Shown piece by piece: positions 44,762 through 57,200 of a stretch of 64,000 bases of DNA. Below the pieces are notes generated by a model. The model saw only the letters and a program-made list of their open reading frames with translations, had not been told where the DNA came from and ran no database searches. Made by a program: the position numbers and the translations under genes. This DNA is from Verticillium longisporum. Taxonomy: Eukaryota; Ascomycota; Sordariomycetes; Glomerellales; Plectosphaerellaceae. Each line of letters starts with the position of its first letter. Positions within the stretch are counted from its first letter, which is position 1. The DNA is taken from NCBI GenBank assembly GCA_019188255.1, contig JAETXT010000001.1, positions 372,001 through 436,000 on the forward strand. Reading direction: 5' to 3'.

Positions 44762-47700
44762 CTACAGCTTCAGCTTCTCCTCCAGCCACTTCGTCGCAGC
44801 CTTGACACCGTCGTCCGTCGCCTCGGGCTTCGTGCCCTGGCCCTGGCGCGTGGGCTCCTTGCCGCCCGACTTGCCACCGACAATGTCGCTGACCGTCGAG
44901 GCCCACGCCTCGGCGGTGACGCCCTTGGACGCGAGATGCTGCGGCTATGTGTCAGTTTCATGCTCCAGTACCGTATCTCGGGGCCTGAAAACATACCGTG
45001 CCAACGTAGACACCGTGCACCACGGCGTTCTCCTCCTTGCCGCCGCCAAACAGGTACACGGAACGCTCCTTGTCCTTGGTCGAGTAGTGCTTGATCGTCT
45101 CGGTGAGCGCCTTTGTGTTGGCCGAGATGGGGAGCTGGCCGACGTAGGCCTTGGCGTCAGGGTTCTCGGTAAAGTACTTCTGGACAGTGTCCAGCGCCGT
45201 CTTGGCCTCGGCCTTTTGGCGCTTCTTCTGCTCGTCCGTGATGGCCTTGACCATCTTGTCAAGCTTCTTCTTGAGCTCGTCCTTGGTCAGCGTCGATATG
45301 GTCGCCTTGCTGAGCGCCTGCTGCACCTCCTTCACCTCCTTCTCCTTCTCAGGGCTGTAGGGGAGGGCCTCGACAATGTCGAGCTGCCTGGCCAGCTCGG
45401 TAGCCTCGCGCTGAACCTGGTGCGCGGCATCGCCGGTGAAGGCGATGATACGGCGGATGCCCTTGGCGATACCGCTCTCCTCCACAATGACGAGGTCCTT
45501 GATGTGGCCCGTCTGCTCGACGTGGGTGCCACCGCAGAACTCGACGCTGATATTGCGCCACTCGGGCTTCTTCGGGTTCTCGAGAAGGTCCTTGACGGGC
45601 ACGCCAACAGACACGACGCGGACCGGGTTGGGGTAGGTCTCGCCAAAGACGGCGCGAAGGGTGTCAATCTCGCGCGCCTTCTCCAGCTCGACATCCTCGG
45701 CGTAGACCTTCTGGTTCTTGCGGATGTACTCGTTGGAGAGCTCCTCAATCTTCTTGAGTTCCGGGATTTCGACACCCTTCTTGTGTGAGAAATCGAAGCG
45801 AAGCTTGCCGTCGTCGACGAGGGAGCCCTTCTGATTGACATCTTCGCCCAGCACCTCGCGCAGGGCGTGGTTCAGAATGTGAGTGCCCGTGTGGTTGTTC
45901 CTGATAGGGGATCGGCGCAGCTCGTCATACTCGCAGATAACCTCGTCTCCGGAAGAAAGAGTGCCAGACTCGATGTAGCCGTGGTGAAGGATGTAGCCTC
46001 CGTAGCTCTGGACGTCGAGAACCTTGAACTCCACAGACTCGTCAATGACGAGTCGGCCCGTATCAGCGACCTGGCCACCGGCTTCGGCGTAAAAGTTGGT
46101 CTTATCGAGAATCACGCTGATGGGAGTGTTCTCGGCGATATCTTTGGTAGACTTGACGAAGCCCTTGCCGTCGAAGATCAGCTGAACCTTGCCCTTGGAG
46201 TCGCCCTTGACATACTTGACGGCGTCGTTGGACCCCGCATTCTTGTGCTGCTGCACCAGCTCAGCGATGCCGCGGACATCCAGCTTGGGGAACGTCTCGA
46301 ACGCTGACTTGACGCTCTTGCTGGCCTCGCGGGCCTTCTCTTGAGCAACCTTGACCTCTTCGTCATCGATCTGGAGGCCGCGCTCCTCAGCCATGAGCTG
46401 GGTGAGGTCCACAGGGAAACCATACTACAGGGGTTAGCGAAATGTGCTTCTGGCTCTTACGGGAGTGACAAACCGTATCGTAGAGCTTCCAAACCTCAGC
46501 GCCAGACAGCTTCTTGAGGCCCTTCTTTTCCGCAGCGCCAGTGAACTTCTGGAATTGCGCCTCGCCACGGTCGAGAGTCTTGGCAAAAGCCTCCTCTTCC
46601 TCGTCAAGGATCTGATTGCGTTAGTTGCCATTGCCGCATTCGTCTCTATCATCTTGCTCACCTCCTTGATGTCGTACTGCTTCTTGACGAGCTCGGGGAA
46701 CTGCTGGCCCATCTCATCGATCAGGGTGGGCAGGACGCGAGAGAAGAAGGTTCCGATCTCGGCGTTCAGGTACTTGCGAGCATAGCGCGCACCTCTCCTG
46801 AGCACGCGGCGGACGACGTAACCTCGGCCCTCGTTGTTGGGAACAGCACCATCAGCGATGGCGAAACCGAGCATTCGGATGTGATCCGCGCACGCTCTGT
46901 TAACTCATCAGTATACTGGGGCGAATCATCGCGCAATCTGAGAGCCATACCTGTAGGCGGTGTCGATGGTCTCCGGGTCCTCGGCACCGTACTTGTCGGT
47001 GTAGGGCCTTGTGCCGGTCACCTCTTGAATCTTCTTGAAGTATGGGCTCCAGATATCGGTGGCATAATTGGAAGAGACGTCCTGCAGAGCGGCAACAAGA
47101 CGCTCAAAACCCATGCCGGTATCGACGTGTTGGGCGGGGAGAGGGGTAAGAGATTGGTCGGCTCTACGGTCGTAGGCCATCCAAACGTTGTTCCAGAGCT
47201 GTCAGTTGGGTTAGTGAAGCTCTTCAGTAGCGGCGGGTCCTTTCGTGGGCAGGAGGAACACGCACCTCAACAACCATGGGGTCGTCCTTGTTGACAAGGT
47301 GGGCGGCATCACGGCCGCCAATCTTGTCGTAGTGCAGCTCAGAGCAGGGGCCGCATGGGCCGGTATCGCCCATGGACCACCAGTTGTCTGCTTTTGAGCC
47401 GGGCAGGATGTGAGACTCTGGCACACCGACGGACTTCCACAGCTCCTTTGCATCCAGGACGGGCTCGAGTCCTTGCGCGGGGTCGCCCTCAAAGTATGTC
47501 ACGTATAGTCGGTCCTTCTCGGGGCCCCGGGTCCCGGTCAAGGTCTCCCAGCTGTACTTGATGGCGTCCTTCTTGAAGTAGTCCTGCGGCTGTTAGCGAA
47601 GGGTTTGCAGGGCTCGACAAGGCACAACGTACACCGAACGACCAGTTGCCCAACATCTCGAAGAAAGAGCTGGCACAAGAGTAAGTCGAAATTCAAGAAG

Positions 47701-48131
47701 GGGGTTGTGGTGCGAGCTGCGCGGTGTCTCACTGATGGTAGCTGTCGTGGCCGACATCTATGCAAGTTAGCTTCACATCGACCCGTCGCAAGATGATGGA
47801 TAACCTACCCTCAAGATCACTGGCCTTGCCACCGGCACGAATAACTACACCATAAAGTCAGCTCCGTTGTCCTGTTTGGGACGGTTGTGCAAGACGACAT
47901 ACCCTTCTGTGTATCGGTGGCGCGCTTCAGGCCGTACATGGGATCGGACTGGGCGATGGTGCCGAGGAAGATGGACTTGAACTGGTTCATGCCGGCATTG
48001 GTGAACAGCAGGGTCGGGTCGTTGTGGGGGACAACGGACGAGGAGGGGACGACGGTGTGGCCCCTCTCCTCGAAGAACTTGATGAAGGTCTCGCGGACCT
48101 TGGCCGCGGGCCACTTCTGCTCCTCGGCCAT
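44762..48131 (-). CDS. ALA1: Alanyl-tRNA synthetase, cytosolic and probably mitochondrial
   Basis: This class II synthetase charges tRNA-Ala. Ten exons fit in frame and give 958 residues: 48131-47903, 47844-47809, 47757-47733, 47669-47633, 47583-47266, 47198-46951, 46896-46662, 46611-46474, 46424-44997, 44944-44762. The catalytic domain has [59 protein letters not shown] and [16 protein letters not shown]. The editing domain has both zinc elements, [11 protein letters not shown] (HxxxH) and [10 protein letters not shown] (CxxxH). The tail is a C-Ala domain ([27 protein letters not shown]). Exons 2-4 are only 36, 25 and 37 nt. The frame stays open upstream of the ATG and reads an Arg/Ser-rich, acid-free presequence-like stretch, so a second, mitochondrial start is likely, as in yeast ALA1. 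Confidence 0.97.
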
Positions 48132-48992
48132 GGCGATGGTGGGGTAGTTGCTGGCGGCGCGGGCGCGGGAGGAGGAGGAGGAGGAGGAGGAGGAGTGCAA
48201 CTGGCGGATGTGGGAGGACAATTGCCTTGTCGCGATGATGCGGTTCGTTTTGTGACAGTCGCCGGGGATTCGGGTATCGAAATGGGTGGCGGGACTTGTC
48301 GTGGTGAAGTTGACAGGACGATGACTGTCGTGGTGGTGGGGTGAACGAGAGGGAGGGGGCTTTGGAGGGGTCGCGCCGGGGCACAGGCACAGGCGTGGAC
48401 TGGGGCCGGCAGCGTAGAAACTTCTACAAGGAGCGCGATGAGTCAAAGCTGGTACAAAAGCTGAGCTCCTGCTCCTGCTGCTGCTGCTGCCGCCGCCGAC
48501 ACCGACGCAGGTGCTTGTGCTTGTGCAGTAGCGATTGCCACGCCCGCGCCATCCCCACACCGCCTTCATCTGCCAATCCTCGACAGGTCCCTACAGCGCT
48601 TCCTTCAGCGGGCCTCTTCCCGAGTGCCTCTTCCCGAGTGCCTCTTTCAGCGAGTCCTTATCGTCGCAAGCCGCCTGTACCCTCGTGCGACCGACCGAGC
48701 GACCGACAAGAACCGCTTTCTCGATTTCGAGTCCTGCCCACCGTATCGCTTCAATCAATCAATCAACGCGCGCTCACGTCTCGGTCGATTGCATCAAAAG
48801 AACCGCTTCGTTATCCGTATCCCCTCTCGGTCGTCTTCTCGGATTGGTGTCTTTTGCTCGTCGGCCCCCCCTCCAGGACAGGTTTCGTTGGCCGCGTCTT
48901 TGATTGTGCTGTGCTGGTGTCGAAGGGAAGTGGGCAAGCCCCCTACAACCACGACTCTCGCTCTCTCTCCGTCTGTCCCCTGAGGCACCAAA
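48132..48992. promoter_or_regulatory. Divergent promoter / leader region of ALA1 and the neighbouring gene
   Basis: 861 bp lie between the ALA1 ATG and the ATG at 48993. The minus strand is open back to an ATG at 48569 in the ALA1 frame. A GGA/TCC triplet run at about 48172-48195 codes nine serines in that extension. The + side is C/T-rich ahead of 48993. Confidence 0.5.
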
Positions 48993-49788
48993 ATGCTGCT
49001 GCACGGAGCGCAATCTCCCCCGCCAGCACCCGTTACCCACCACCAGCCCGACCTGTCCGCGCGACCACGGCGCAAGAGGAAAGCCGAGACACAAGACAAC
49101 GAGCGCCTCTCGAAGCGATTGAGTCTTCTCAATCTAGGTATGCATCCCTCTCCTCCGAATGCACCACAAGCGTCTGCTGACGTGTTTCCCTCCAGAACAA
49201 AACGGCCAGAAGCTCTACGTCCCCGTTGAAACGCCAGCCCTCCCCGCTTCCGCCCTGACCCCAGCAGCGCAAGCGGCAGCCGCCGCAGCCTCGCCCGCCA
49301 ATGCCGACGACGACATGCACCTCGACGACACGAAACACAAAGTCTACATCTACTCGCTCGACGACGAGCTGTCGTCCTCCGACTCAGACCCCGACGACGG
49401 CCGGCTCGTCTTCCTGCCCGACATTGAGCGCCACCTGCGCGCCGCCCGCCTCGTCGATCCCGGCGCCGCCCCGCTCGTCTCGGTGCCGCGCCCCATCCCG
49501 CCCGCCCCCGACGGCTCCCTCGCCGGCATGCAGGTCGTCCTCTACCAGGACCCGGCGTCGCTGACCGTGCCGACCGAGAAGGACAGCGTGCGCAAGGCCA
49601 TCATCGAGTCGCGCGCCCGCACCCGCGCCCGCCAGCGCCTCGAGCGGGACGGCTGCGGCGGCATCGTGGAGATGCCGCCGCGGCTCGACCCCAGCGTCGT
49701 GCAGGGCCTGATGGCGGCGCAGGGCGCGGGGGTCGAGCCCATGGCGACGGGGCACGATGATGATGCGGACGCCATGGACCTGGACTGA
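48993..49788 (+). CDS. Conserved-looking nuclear-type small protein, function unknown
   Basis: I do not recognise the family. Two exons (48993-49137 and 49196-49788, phase 1, 58-nt intron) give 245 residues in frame. A bipartite basic motif (RPRRKRKAE) near residue 25 could be a nuclear localisation signal, followed by NERLSKRLSLLNLEQNGQKL. The middle is an acidic block KVYIYSLDDELSSSDSDPDD leading into GRLVFLPDIERHLRAARLVD, which looks like the conserved core. A short helix ARTRARQRLERDG is next, and the C-terminus is acidic (HDDDADAMDLD). The third-position GC bias and clean splice support a real gene. The gene is divergent from ALA1. Confidence 0.7.
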
Positions 49789-50186
49789 GCGTGGCGCGAT
49801 TTGCATGGCGGAAGGCAGCAACGATATATCATGTACAAGAACGACTTTTTCACCACTACGAGAGCATGAGATGGAACACGATGACGGCGCATGGGGCGCC
49901 AATGACGGCACACGGACAAGGGAGGCGTTTTCGGTTCAGGGTTTCTTTTTTTCCCTCCATTCCAAGACTTTCTAGCTATGTAGTAGTAGCACGGCAGCGA
50001 AAATGCACTACCACTCAGCACATCGTTATATCACCCACAATCCTTCCCGAGGAAGCAAAAGAAAAGGACAAAACAGTAAGCAACGCTTGCGACAGGGAAT
50101 GACTTGAGTGCAACGTGACCCGAGATCTCCCCCCCTTCATCTTCATCATGCCATCCCGTCACCTCATCTCAACCCCGCCCATCTCT

Positions 50187-50923
50187 TCACGCCTGCGGCC
50201 TATCGAGAAACGGATTCGTATTCCCCGTGGTATTCGTCGCGACGCCCGTCTGCTGCGGCTGCTGTGGCTGCTGCTGCTGCGGTGGAGGCGGTCCAGCCGG
50301 CGGCGCATAGCTCTCACGCCCATATGTCTGCGACGGGTCGACCTTGCTGCCGCCCTCGGGCGGGACATACATGGGCGGCCTCGCCGAGGAGGGGTCATAC
50401 ATGGGCGGCGGCGGGGGCATGTTCTGCATGCCGTAGCCGCCGTGGCCGTAGCCGTGGCCGTGGCCCTGGGCGTAGGCCTCGCCGTAGCCGGGGCGGTAGG
50501 TGGCGTAGTAGGCCGGCTGCTGGTGGGGGCGTCCGTAGCGGGGGTCGACTTGGGCGAGGACGGCGCGGCGCACCATCCAGCGGTGGTAGGCGAGGGGCAG
50601 GAGGCCCTTCTTGAGGCGGCGCTTGGCGTGGAGGTAGCCGCCGATGAGGTAGCCCATGAGGAGGAGGAAGAAGGCGAGGAAGAGGGACCACTTTACGATG
50701 CGGCCCTCCTGTGACGTGGTTAGCGGGAACTGGTGAAGGCACGAAATGAGGCATGAAAAAGGCATGAAAGGGGGCATGAAAGGAGGCATGGAGTCACTCG
50801 ACGTACTCGGCTGTACCACCAGTGGTAGTAGTCATCGTCGTCTCTGTCAAAGCTGGGCGGTAGGTCTTCGTCGACGGTCTGCCGGGCCTGCAGGGCTGCT
50901 GCTGCTGCCGCGAAGAGATGCAT
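50187..50923 (-). CDS. RCR-type single-pass membrane protein (Rcr1/Rcr2-like)
   Basis: Two exons (50923-50807 and 50708-50187; 98-nt intron) give 212 residues. The acidic start DEDLPPSFDRDDDDYYHWWY leads to a membrane helix RIVKWSLFLAFFLLLMGYLI, a GGYLHAKRRLKKGLLPLAYH basic border, and then a long Tyr/Pro/Gly-rich cytosolic tail (YGRPHQQPAYYATYRPGYGE, PPPPMYDPS) ending in a polyQ/Pro stretch. PPxY-like sites (PPMY) would recruit an Rsp5-type ubiquitin ligase. This is the plan of yeast Rcr1/Rcr2, which affect chitin deposition and endosomal sorting of plasma-membrane proteins. ATG 50923 is chosen; an in-frame ATG at 50974 would add 17 residues. Confidence 0.75.
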
Positions 50924-52252
50924 CTTCGCCAGTGCTCGAGACGAAGTGTCGACGGGATCGGATGCGAAGGACACGAGGTGTTCTCCTTGGCGAACGCGGC
51001 TGAGAAGAGGGTGGCGCTGTCGACCAGCGTCGTCGAGCTGCGTCTAGGGGGGGCGCTCTGGCAGCCTGGTCTGTGGCTGAATCGGGGAGTACGGATGAGA
51101 TCTGAGGTCAGGAAGGTATAGGACCGACAGAGGATGGGCGTATAGCAGTAGGGTTAAAGTGTTGTTTAAGGGATCGATGTTTCGGAGGTGGAAGACGAGA
51201 GGCAGCCCACGGGCAAAGGGTGCACGATGGGAAAGAGGGAAGGCAAAGCCCGAGGTTTGAGAGTTTGGGGGGCAGGAAAGGACAGCCTTGGTCGTTGGAT
51301 GGTCAAGCGCGCGTGTTTGGGGGTCGCTGCTACCATGTACATACTGATACAGCTCGTCAGTGGCTTCCAAAAGGCTTGCGTGGCGGGGTGAGGAATGCCG
51401 TGACAGGGTTGCAGCAGAACGTGTTTCATTTGCTGGGGGGGCCCAGCGATCCGAGGGGCCGCGAAGGCTGTACAGTACGTATGTAGAAGACCGTCCTCAT
51501 CCGATTCGGTCGCGCTCGGCCACGACTGCGTGGCCAGGCAACGTCTACTTGGCGCTTGGCCCTCTTTGCAACCCGTCCATCTCGTCTTTCATCAGCCATC
51601 GAGTCAGCCACTACGACGAGGTGGCCGCTCGACTTGGCAATCCATCATCATTGTGCATTGTGAATACTCAGGCTGCCTTGTACAGGGATTTGATTGTCTA
51701 CAGCGTCACCAAATATCAAGCGAAACAAAAACGCCTAAAGCCGTCCCGTCCCGCCTGCCGCATCGTTGAGGGTTGCCCAAGTATTCCTCACAAAACTGCG
51801 GCAGATCATCATGCCGTGTTGTTCATACATCCTTGTGCCCACATCATCCGTCCTCTTGGCACCGAGCCAACCGAGACCACCCGAACATGTTGGGAGAAAG
51901 AGAGAAGTGGAGGAAAGGGGGAAAGGGGGAAAAGAGAAAGGGGGCAATATGTTCTGATTATAAGAAGTGAAACCCTCCGCAAACGCGTCACACGATGCAT
52001 CGCTTTGCCATGCAGTACGGAATCCAAAAAGGGTTGGCATGCAGCAACCCACATCAAGTTGAGCCGCCGAAGCTTTTCATCAATCGGAAAGACCACGCTA
52101 AACGCCGTCTTTGTTGATGAAAAGAAGAAAGAATGAAATATGGTATCATGGAACCAGAAAATACGCCAGAAGCAGCAAATGAGCATATGATGTTTCCCAA
52201 ACGCGGCGTTAGATGGCTCGAAAAAAAAGATGAAGTATGATCACATGTCCAC
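50924..52252. other. Intergenic region RCR 5' / MADS 3'
   Basis: 1.3 kb without a supported gene. A purine tract lies at about 51885-51950. An open frame on + (51360-52136) has no domain and spans AT-rich spacer. Confidence 0.5.
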
Positions 52253-53426
52253 TTAGGACTCGACCTTGGGGCGTTTTGCGTCGCCGCCCGTGTCTGTGCT
52301 TTCGCTGCTGCCGATTTCAGGCGTTTTGCGCTTGGCGATCGGCGGGTTGTCCTCTCGCAGGAAACTGGGGCCCTGTCCCACCACGGGAGTCGCAAAGTTG
52401 AGCGGACTCGGCAGCGTGTTGCTGTCGTTGCCGCCGCGCTGATACCAGTACGTGTCGAAGCTGCTTGGGCTGGGCAAGAACTCGTTGTTGAGGAACCGGG
52501 ACGGGAGGGCGGAGACGGGTGTGTCGATATTCATGTTGTTGTTTGGCTGCGGCGCCGGTCGCGCGAACGGATTCGGCGGCCCTGTTGCACCCGCGGAGAG
52601 CAAGGCCGATGCAGAAGGGGAAGGCGGTGGAAGGACCATGTTGGAGGCCTGGCCTTCCGGCCGCCGGGCCGCTTGTGTTGCGGCGGGATCAGCTTGCGTC
52701 CGTGGCGACTGCGTCTCGGAAGCACCAGTGGCAGTCTGTTGCTCGTCAGACGGTTCGTCGGGGATTTCGACTCGGAGGCGAGGCCGCGCCCCTCCGCCGC
52801 CGCCAACGCTGCCAAGCTTCATGCTGTTGGATCGCGATGGAGGCGTAAAAGTGGTTTCGGGAATAGCCGCAATGGACACATTGCGTCCCTTGCCCGGTCC
52901 TTGGGGATCGGACTGTTGAGGGAGCGGGGGCGAGCTGGTGTGGCCGTTTGTCCTCGAAACCGCGCCAACGTCTACCGACTGAGACCGGTTGACACTTTCA
53001 ATCTTGATGCCGGCGTCCGACTTGGAGGCCGACGAATCCGCTGCAGCGAAAGAAGCAAGATGGTGTGACAGAATAGACCGGTTTTCGTCGATCGTAGTGA
53101 TGATGCTGAGATGCTTGCGCTGCGGCATGTTTTTGATGGCATAGGCTGTGTTCAGCAGAGGGTCGCGCGGCTTGTCTCTAGATTCCTGCTTCACAGGCTC
53201 CGTCGGTGCGAGCATGGCGCCTTCTTGATGGTGCTGCGGTTCAAGTTGCTGTGGTTGCGGCGGGGGCGGTGACACGTGAGAAGACTGCTGGTGCTGTTGT
53301 GGCAGCTGCTGCGCGTTTGGCTGCGGAGGTGAAGGCGAGATCCGTGAGACTTGAGGGCCTTGCGTGTTCTGCGGGTACGTTGGCGGCATCGAGGCTCGCC
53401 GCTGGTCCTCTAGGTATTGCATATGT

Positions 53427-53470
<44 letters not shown>

Positions 53471-54299
53471 ATGCTGCTGATGTGGCTGCTGCTGGTGGTT
53501 GGGGGGATAGGCCGGGTACTGAGGACCTTGCTGAGGCATTCCGTGCTGCTGCATGTTCTGCTGGTTCTGCGGAGTGTAGATGGCGGGATTGGGCATAAAG
53601 GCATAGCCGTTGACAGGCTGTTGCTGAGGGGGAGGTGGTGGTTGCTGCTGCTGTCCTATCCGGCGAATGTCCTGTCTGGAGGCAGGGCGAGATCCCATCT
53701 GGGGTTGGGGTGTGTGGCTGCGAGGTCCGGGCTGGCCAGGGTGTTGCTGGAAGTGCATGCCGTTGATGGGCGGCGAGGCCGATGGCTCGTGATGCCTCAT
53801 GTGGGGGAAGCCCGGCTGGCCTTGGAAGTGCGGCGGCAGCATCTGGGGCTCCATGGACTCGCGGATCGGCGGGGTGCCGTTGTCGTCTTCCTCTTCCTCC
53901 TCGTCGTTGCCGCCGTTGAAGTCTGAAGGCCCCTTGTGCTCGGTTGGTCCGCCATGCTGGATAGCAGTCAGTGACGTGGTCTTGGACGTCGATCGTCGGG
54001 AGAAAACTCACATATGTGTAACGGGTGATCATCTCGCGCATGTCAGTAGACGAGTACTCGTACAGCTTCTTGTTGTTGCCAAAAATGAAGACAGCCACGT
54101 CGACGGAGCAAAGGACGGAAAGCTCGTGCGCCTTCTTGAACAGGCCTCCCTTTCGCTTCAGAAAGGTGCTATCTCGCGCGTGCGCGCGCACAGTTAGCTA
54201 TCGAGGGTCGTCGCATCGCGAATTTTCCGGGGAGGGGACATACACAGAGCGGTTGCGGTCATCCTTGATGGCCTTGATCTCAATCTTCCTTCGACCCAT
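52253..54299 (-). CDS. rlmA: MADS-box transcription factor, MEF2/Rlm1 type
   Basis: Three exons (54299-54244, 54168-54012, 53956-52253) give 638 residues in frame. The start [19 protein letters not shown], then [20 protein letters not shown] and [20 protein letters not shown], is a complete MADS box. It is followed by the MEF2-type extension [20 protein letters not shown]. This is the fungal Rlm1 type, the target of the cell-wall-integrity MAP kinase. The rest is disordered: an acidic EEEEEDD patch, Pro/Gln-rich segments with a long polyglutamine run (about 53411-53475), many SP/TP sites ([15 protein letters not shown]) that could be kinase targets, and a short basic C-terminus with PKVES. 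The CAG/CAA tract may vary in length. Confidence 0.92.
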
Positions 54300-57200
54300 G
54301 TTGTCGGTGCGTCGTGTCGATAACGCGACGATGTGGTGGGGTGTGAAGGATGGAAGAGGGGCGAAGGAGCTGCCGGCTGGTGGCTAGCAGGTGGTGCGCG
54401 GCGCGGCTGGGACAGGATCAACTGAAATCGTCGCAAGATTTCTTCAAGGCTCGCGGGGACGACTAGGGCTGCTATTTTTTTTCCCCCTTTGCGCCAGGAT
54501 CGACAGCGGCGGCGGCGAGGTCGGTGAAAGCTTCGACGCGCTAGTGACGGGCAAACGAGGTCGAGCTGGTGTCTGAGGAGGGTGAAAAAAAAAAACGAAA
54601 GATCGGTCGCGAAAGCGCAACTGGCTGGCCGAGGTCAGGTCGACGGGCGAGGATCCGTGATCGAGGGCTGTCGCGACAACGGGAAGCAATCGTCAGCAGA
54701 AGGTCCGGCCAGGCAGGGTATCTTAAGCAAAGCGGAAAGAAAAGCGGCAAGGGCATCAAACATACGTCGATCTCGACAGCGGACATGGGACAAGCTCTCG
54801 GTAGACTTGGTGTTCTGTCTTGCAGCAGTCGATGGGGCTGAAGGTGATGCTAATAATAGACGTGAAGGTTGTTGGAAGCATCAGGCAGAGAGAAAGATGG
54901 AAGGGAAGAAGAAGGGCGGGTGCGGCGGACAGTGGGCAGTGGGTAGTGGGCAGCGGACAGCGGGGGTGGAATGGGTGAAGGGTGCGGCCCAGGTGCAAGG
55001 TGCAAGGTGCCGCGCGAATGAAACGGGCGTGGCCGGGGTGGGAGATGCCAGCTGTGAGCAGCTGTAGATAGTCTACTCTGTGCGCACTGTGACTCAACAC
55101 CTCGCCGTCGGACGGTCATACAGTGCCCGTCGACACCGCCGTCACGCCTGCACTGTAGCTTGGTCTCAGTGTCCCGCAGGCTAACCCCGCCTCGGAAAGG
55201 TGGCAGAAGTCTCTTGTCTCTGAGCTTCTCGTGGTGAGACACCTACAGCGCGACCACCCAGACTGTCGGGGTCCCTTAGGTGGTGCCCTAGGTGCCCTGG
55301 GCTTGGGGCCCTGGGCCCCTAGAACCCAGAGGTGGGTTCCTGGGTGCAGAGCTACGTACATGTAGCTCCCTGGCTCCTGTCACGTCAAGCGCGCATGCCC
55401 TCCCGCCCTCGCCGGCCGCTTGACGTGCTGATCGCGGGCTTCAGGTCTTCATCAGATACACACTGACCTCCACCTCCACGACGTGCGCAAATAGCAAACA
55501 GGCCAAAGCTCGACCTGCCATGTGCTATTTACAATCGCCAGCAGCAGGCTCCGACAGTACCAGCAGGCTCTGACAGTACCAGCAGGCTCCGACACTGACA
55601 AGGACAGTCTATTCGCCATGTCGAACACACAGGCAAGCAACCAGGCAGGCTCCCAGAGTGTGGGCAGCCAAGCAGCCAACGATGACTTCCTCAAACACCA
55701 GACAACAGCACTATCACGACACCCCCATTCCCATCGCCGGGGTACACATTGAGATGCGCCACCGTGTTCACTCCCTCACCCATGCCCTGTCTGCCCTGCT
55801 CTGCCCTGTCTGCCCTGTCCTGTACCTGCACAACATCAGGCACGTCGGGGACGACCGCAGCAACAGCCTTGGACGACCGCAGTAGCCATCCTCTTCATCG
55901 GTCTCGTCTGAACACAATCCAACTGTCCGTCGATCCGTCATCATTGGTGTCACCTCTCATTGGGCTCACTCTCTGACATCAGTCTTCCATCTCTGCTTCC
56001 ATGTCTCTCTTATTGGGTGTTGTCTCCCTCATTGGGTGTCTACATCGGAACCGGAACCGGCACAGGGTCAGCATGCAGGCACACACGGCTTGTCTGCTCG
56101 GCTGTGTCCCACGGGTCGTTCTCATCCTTTCCCGGCAATCCTCCAGATCGTAAGGCTGACGATACTGAGGGTGTCATGGCTGCGACGTGTGACTGGGCCG
56201 GGTAGAGACGCAGACCTGACGGTCAGCCTGCCATCGGGCGGCAACGAGGACTGATACGAAGCACACCAAGACTGTCCAGGGGGGGGAAGACAGAGAGAAA
56301 GAAGGAAGGAAGAAAAGGTATGACGAGGTTCCAGCACTGGTTCACTGATGATGGAACCAGGCAATGGGCGCGAACACCCAGTGATACAATATTGACGACA
56401 GAACTTGATGCCATTCTTGTCAACCTGCATGTGACACAATGGTGGGAAGGCTTCAAGTGCCCACCCAAACAGAAGACGCAGCTTGCATCTACCAGCCCAC
56501 AACCCTTGCTGCGAGGTGCGTGTGTTCTCGCGGAAAGGACCGATTTGCCCGCACCCCCAGAAACTATAATCTTCACTTCAGTCTCATGTCGGTTCCCCCC
56601 ACACACCACAAGGCGACAACGTCCCGTCCTTTCACACCGAAGACGCAACAAGACAGCGTTTTAAGCGCCGCGGCAACGACGCTAAAAGCGTCTGCCGTGG
56701 GGCAGTGCCCGGGACAAGCACGAGGAACGTCGACCGTCAGACACCGTGCCTGCAGCTTGATGATGAACCAGATCATCCGCACCACCACCACCAGCAACAG
56801 CTTGCCCTGGCAGGGGAGCCTCCCGCGCCTGTCGACCGGTCAGAACCATGTCGTTCCTCCGTTGCGTACGAGCTCGTCATTGGTGCAGAGAACCTTACCC
56901 GGTTGAACCAGATAGGTTCACAGATGCGCTGCGTCGTCCGCTGGGCCCGCCCGGCCGCTCGCTAGGTCCGTCCGTTCCCTGCCCCCCCCGGCACTTGTGA
57001 GCCAAAAATAGTTCTAAAAATACATCCCGCCGCATCCACACCAAGAAGCAAGCAACTGCACTCCCCGCCCACGCGACGCTTCCCGCATCGCACCAATTGG
57101 CCTTTTACCTCGAACCCCTCTCGCGTGGGTAAAAGATCCAAGCGAAGCCAAGCGACCTGCCTGACCTGCCGGACTGACATCAACACCACCAGTGCAAATG

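Noticed and set aside
51360..52136. 258-residue plus-strand open frame between RCR and MADS genes
   Set aside because: No recognisable domain, uneven composition across spacer DNA, and no supporting splice or promoter signal.
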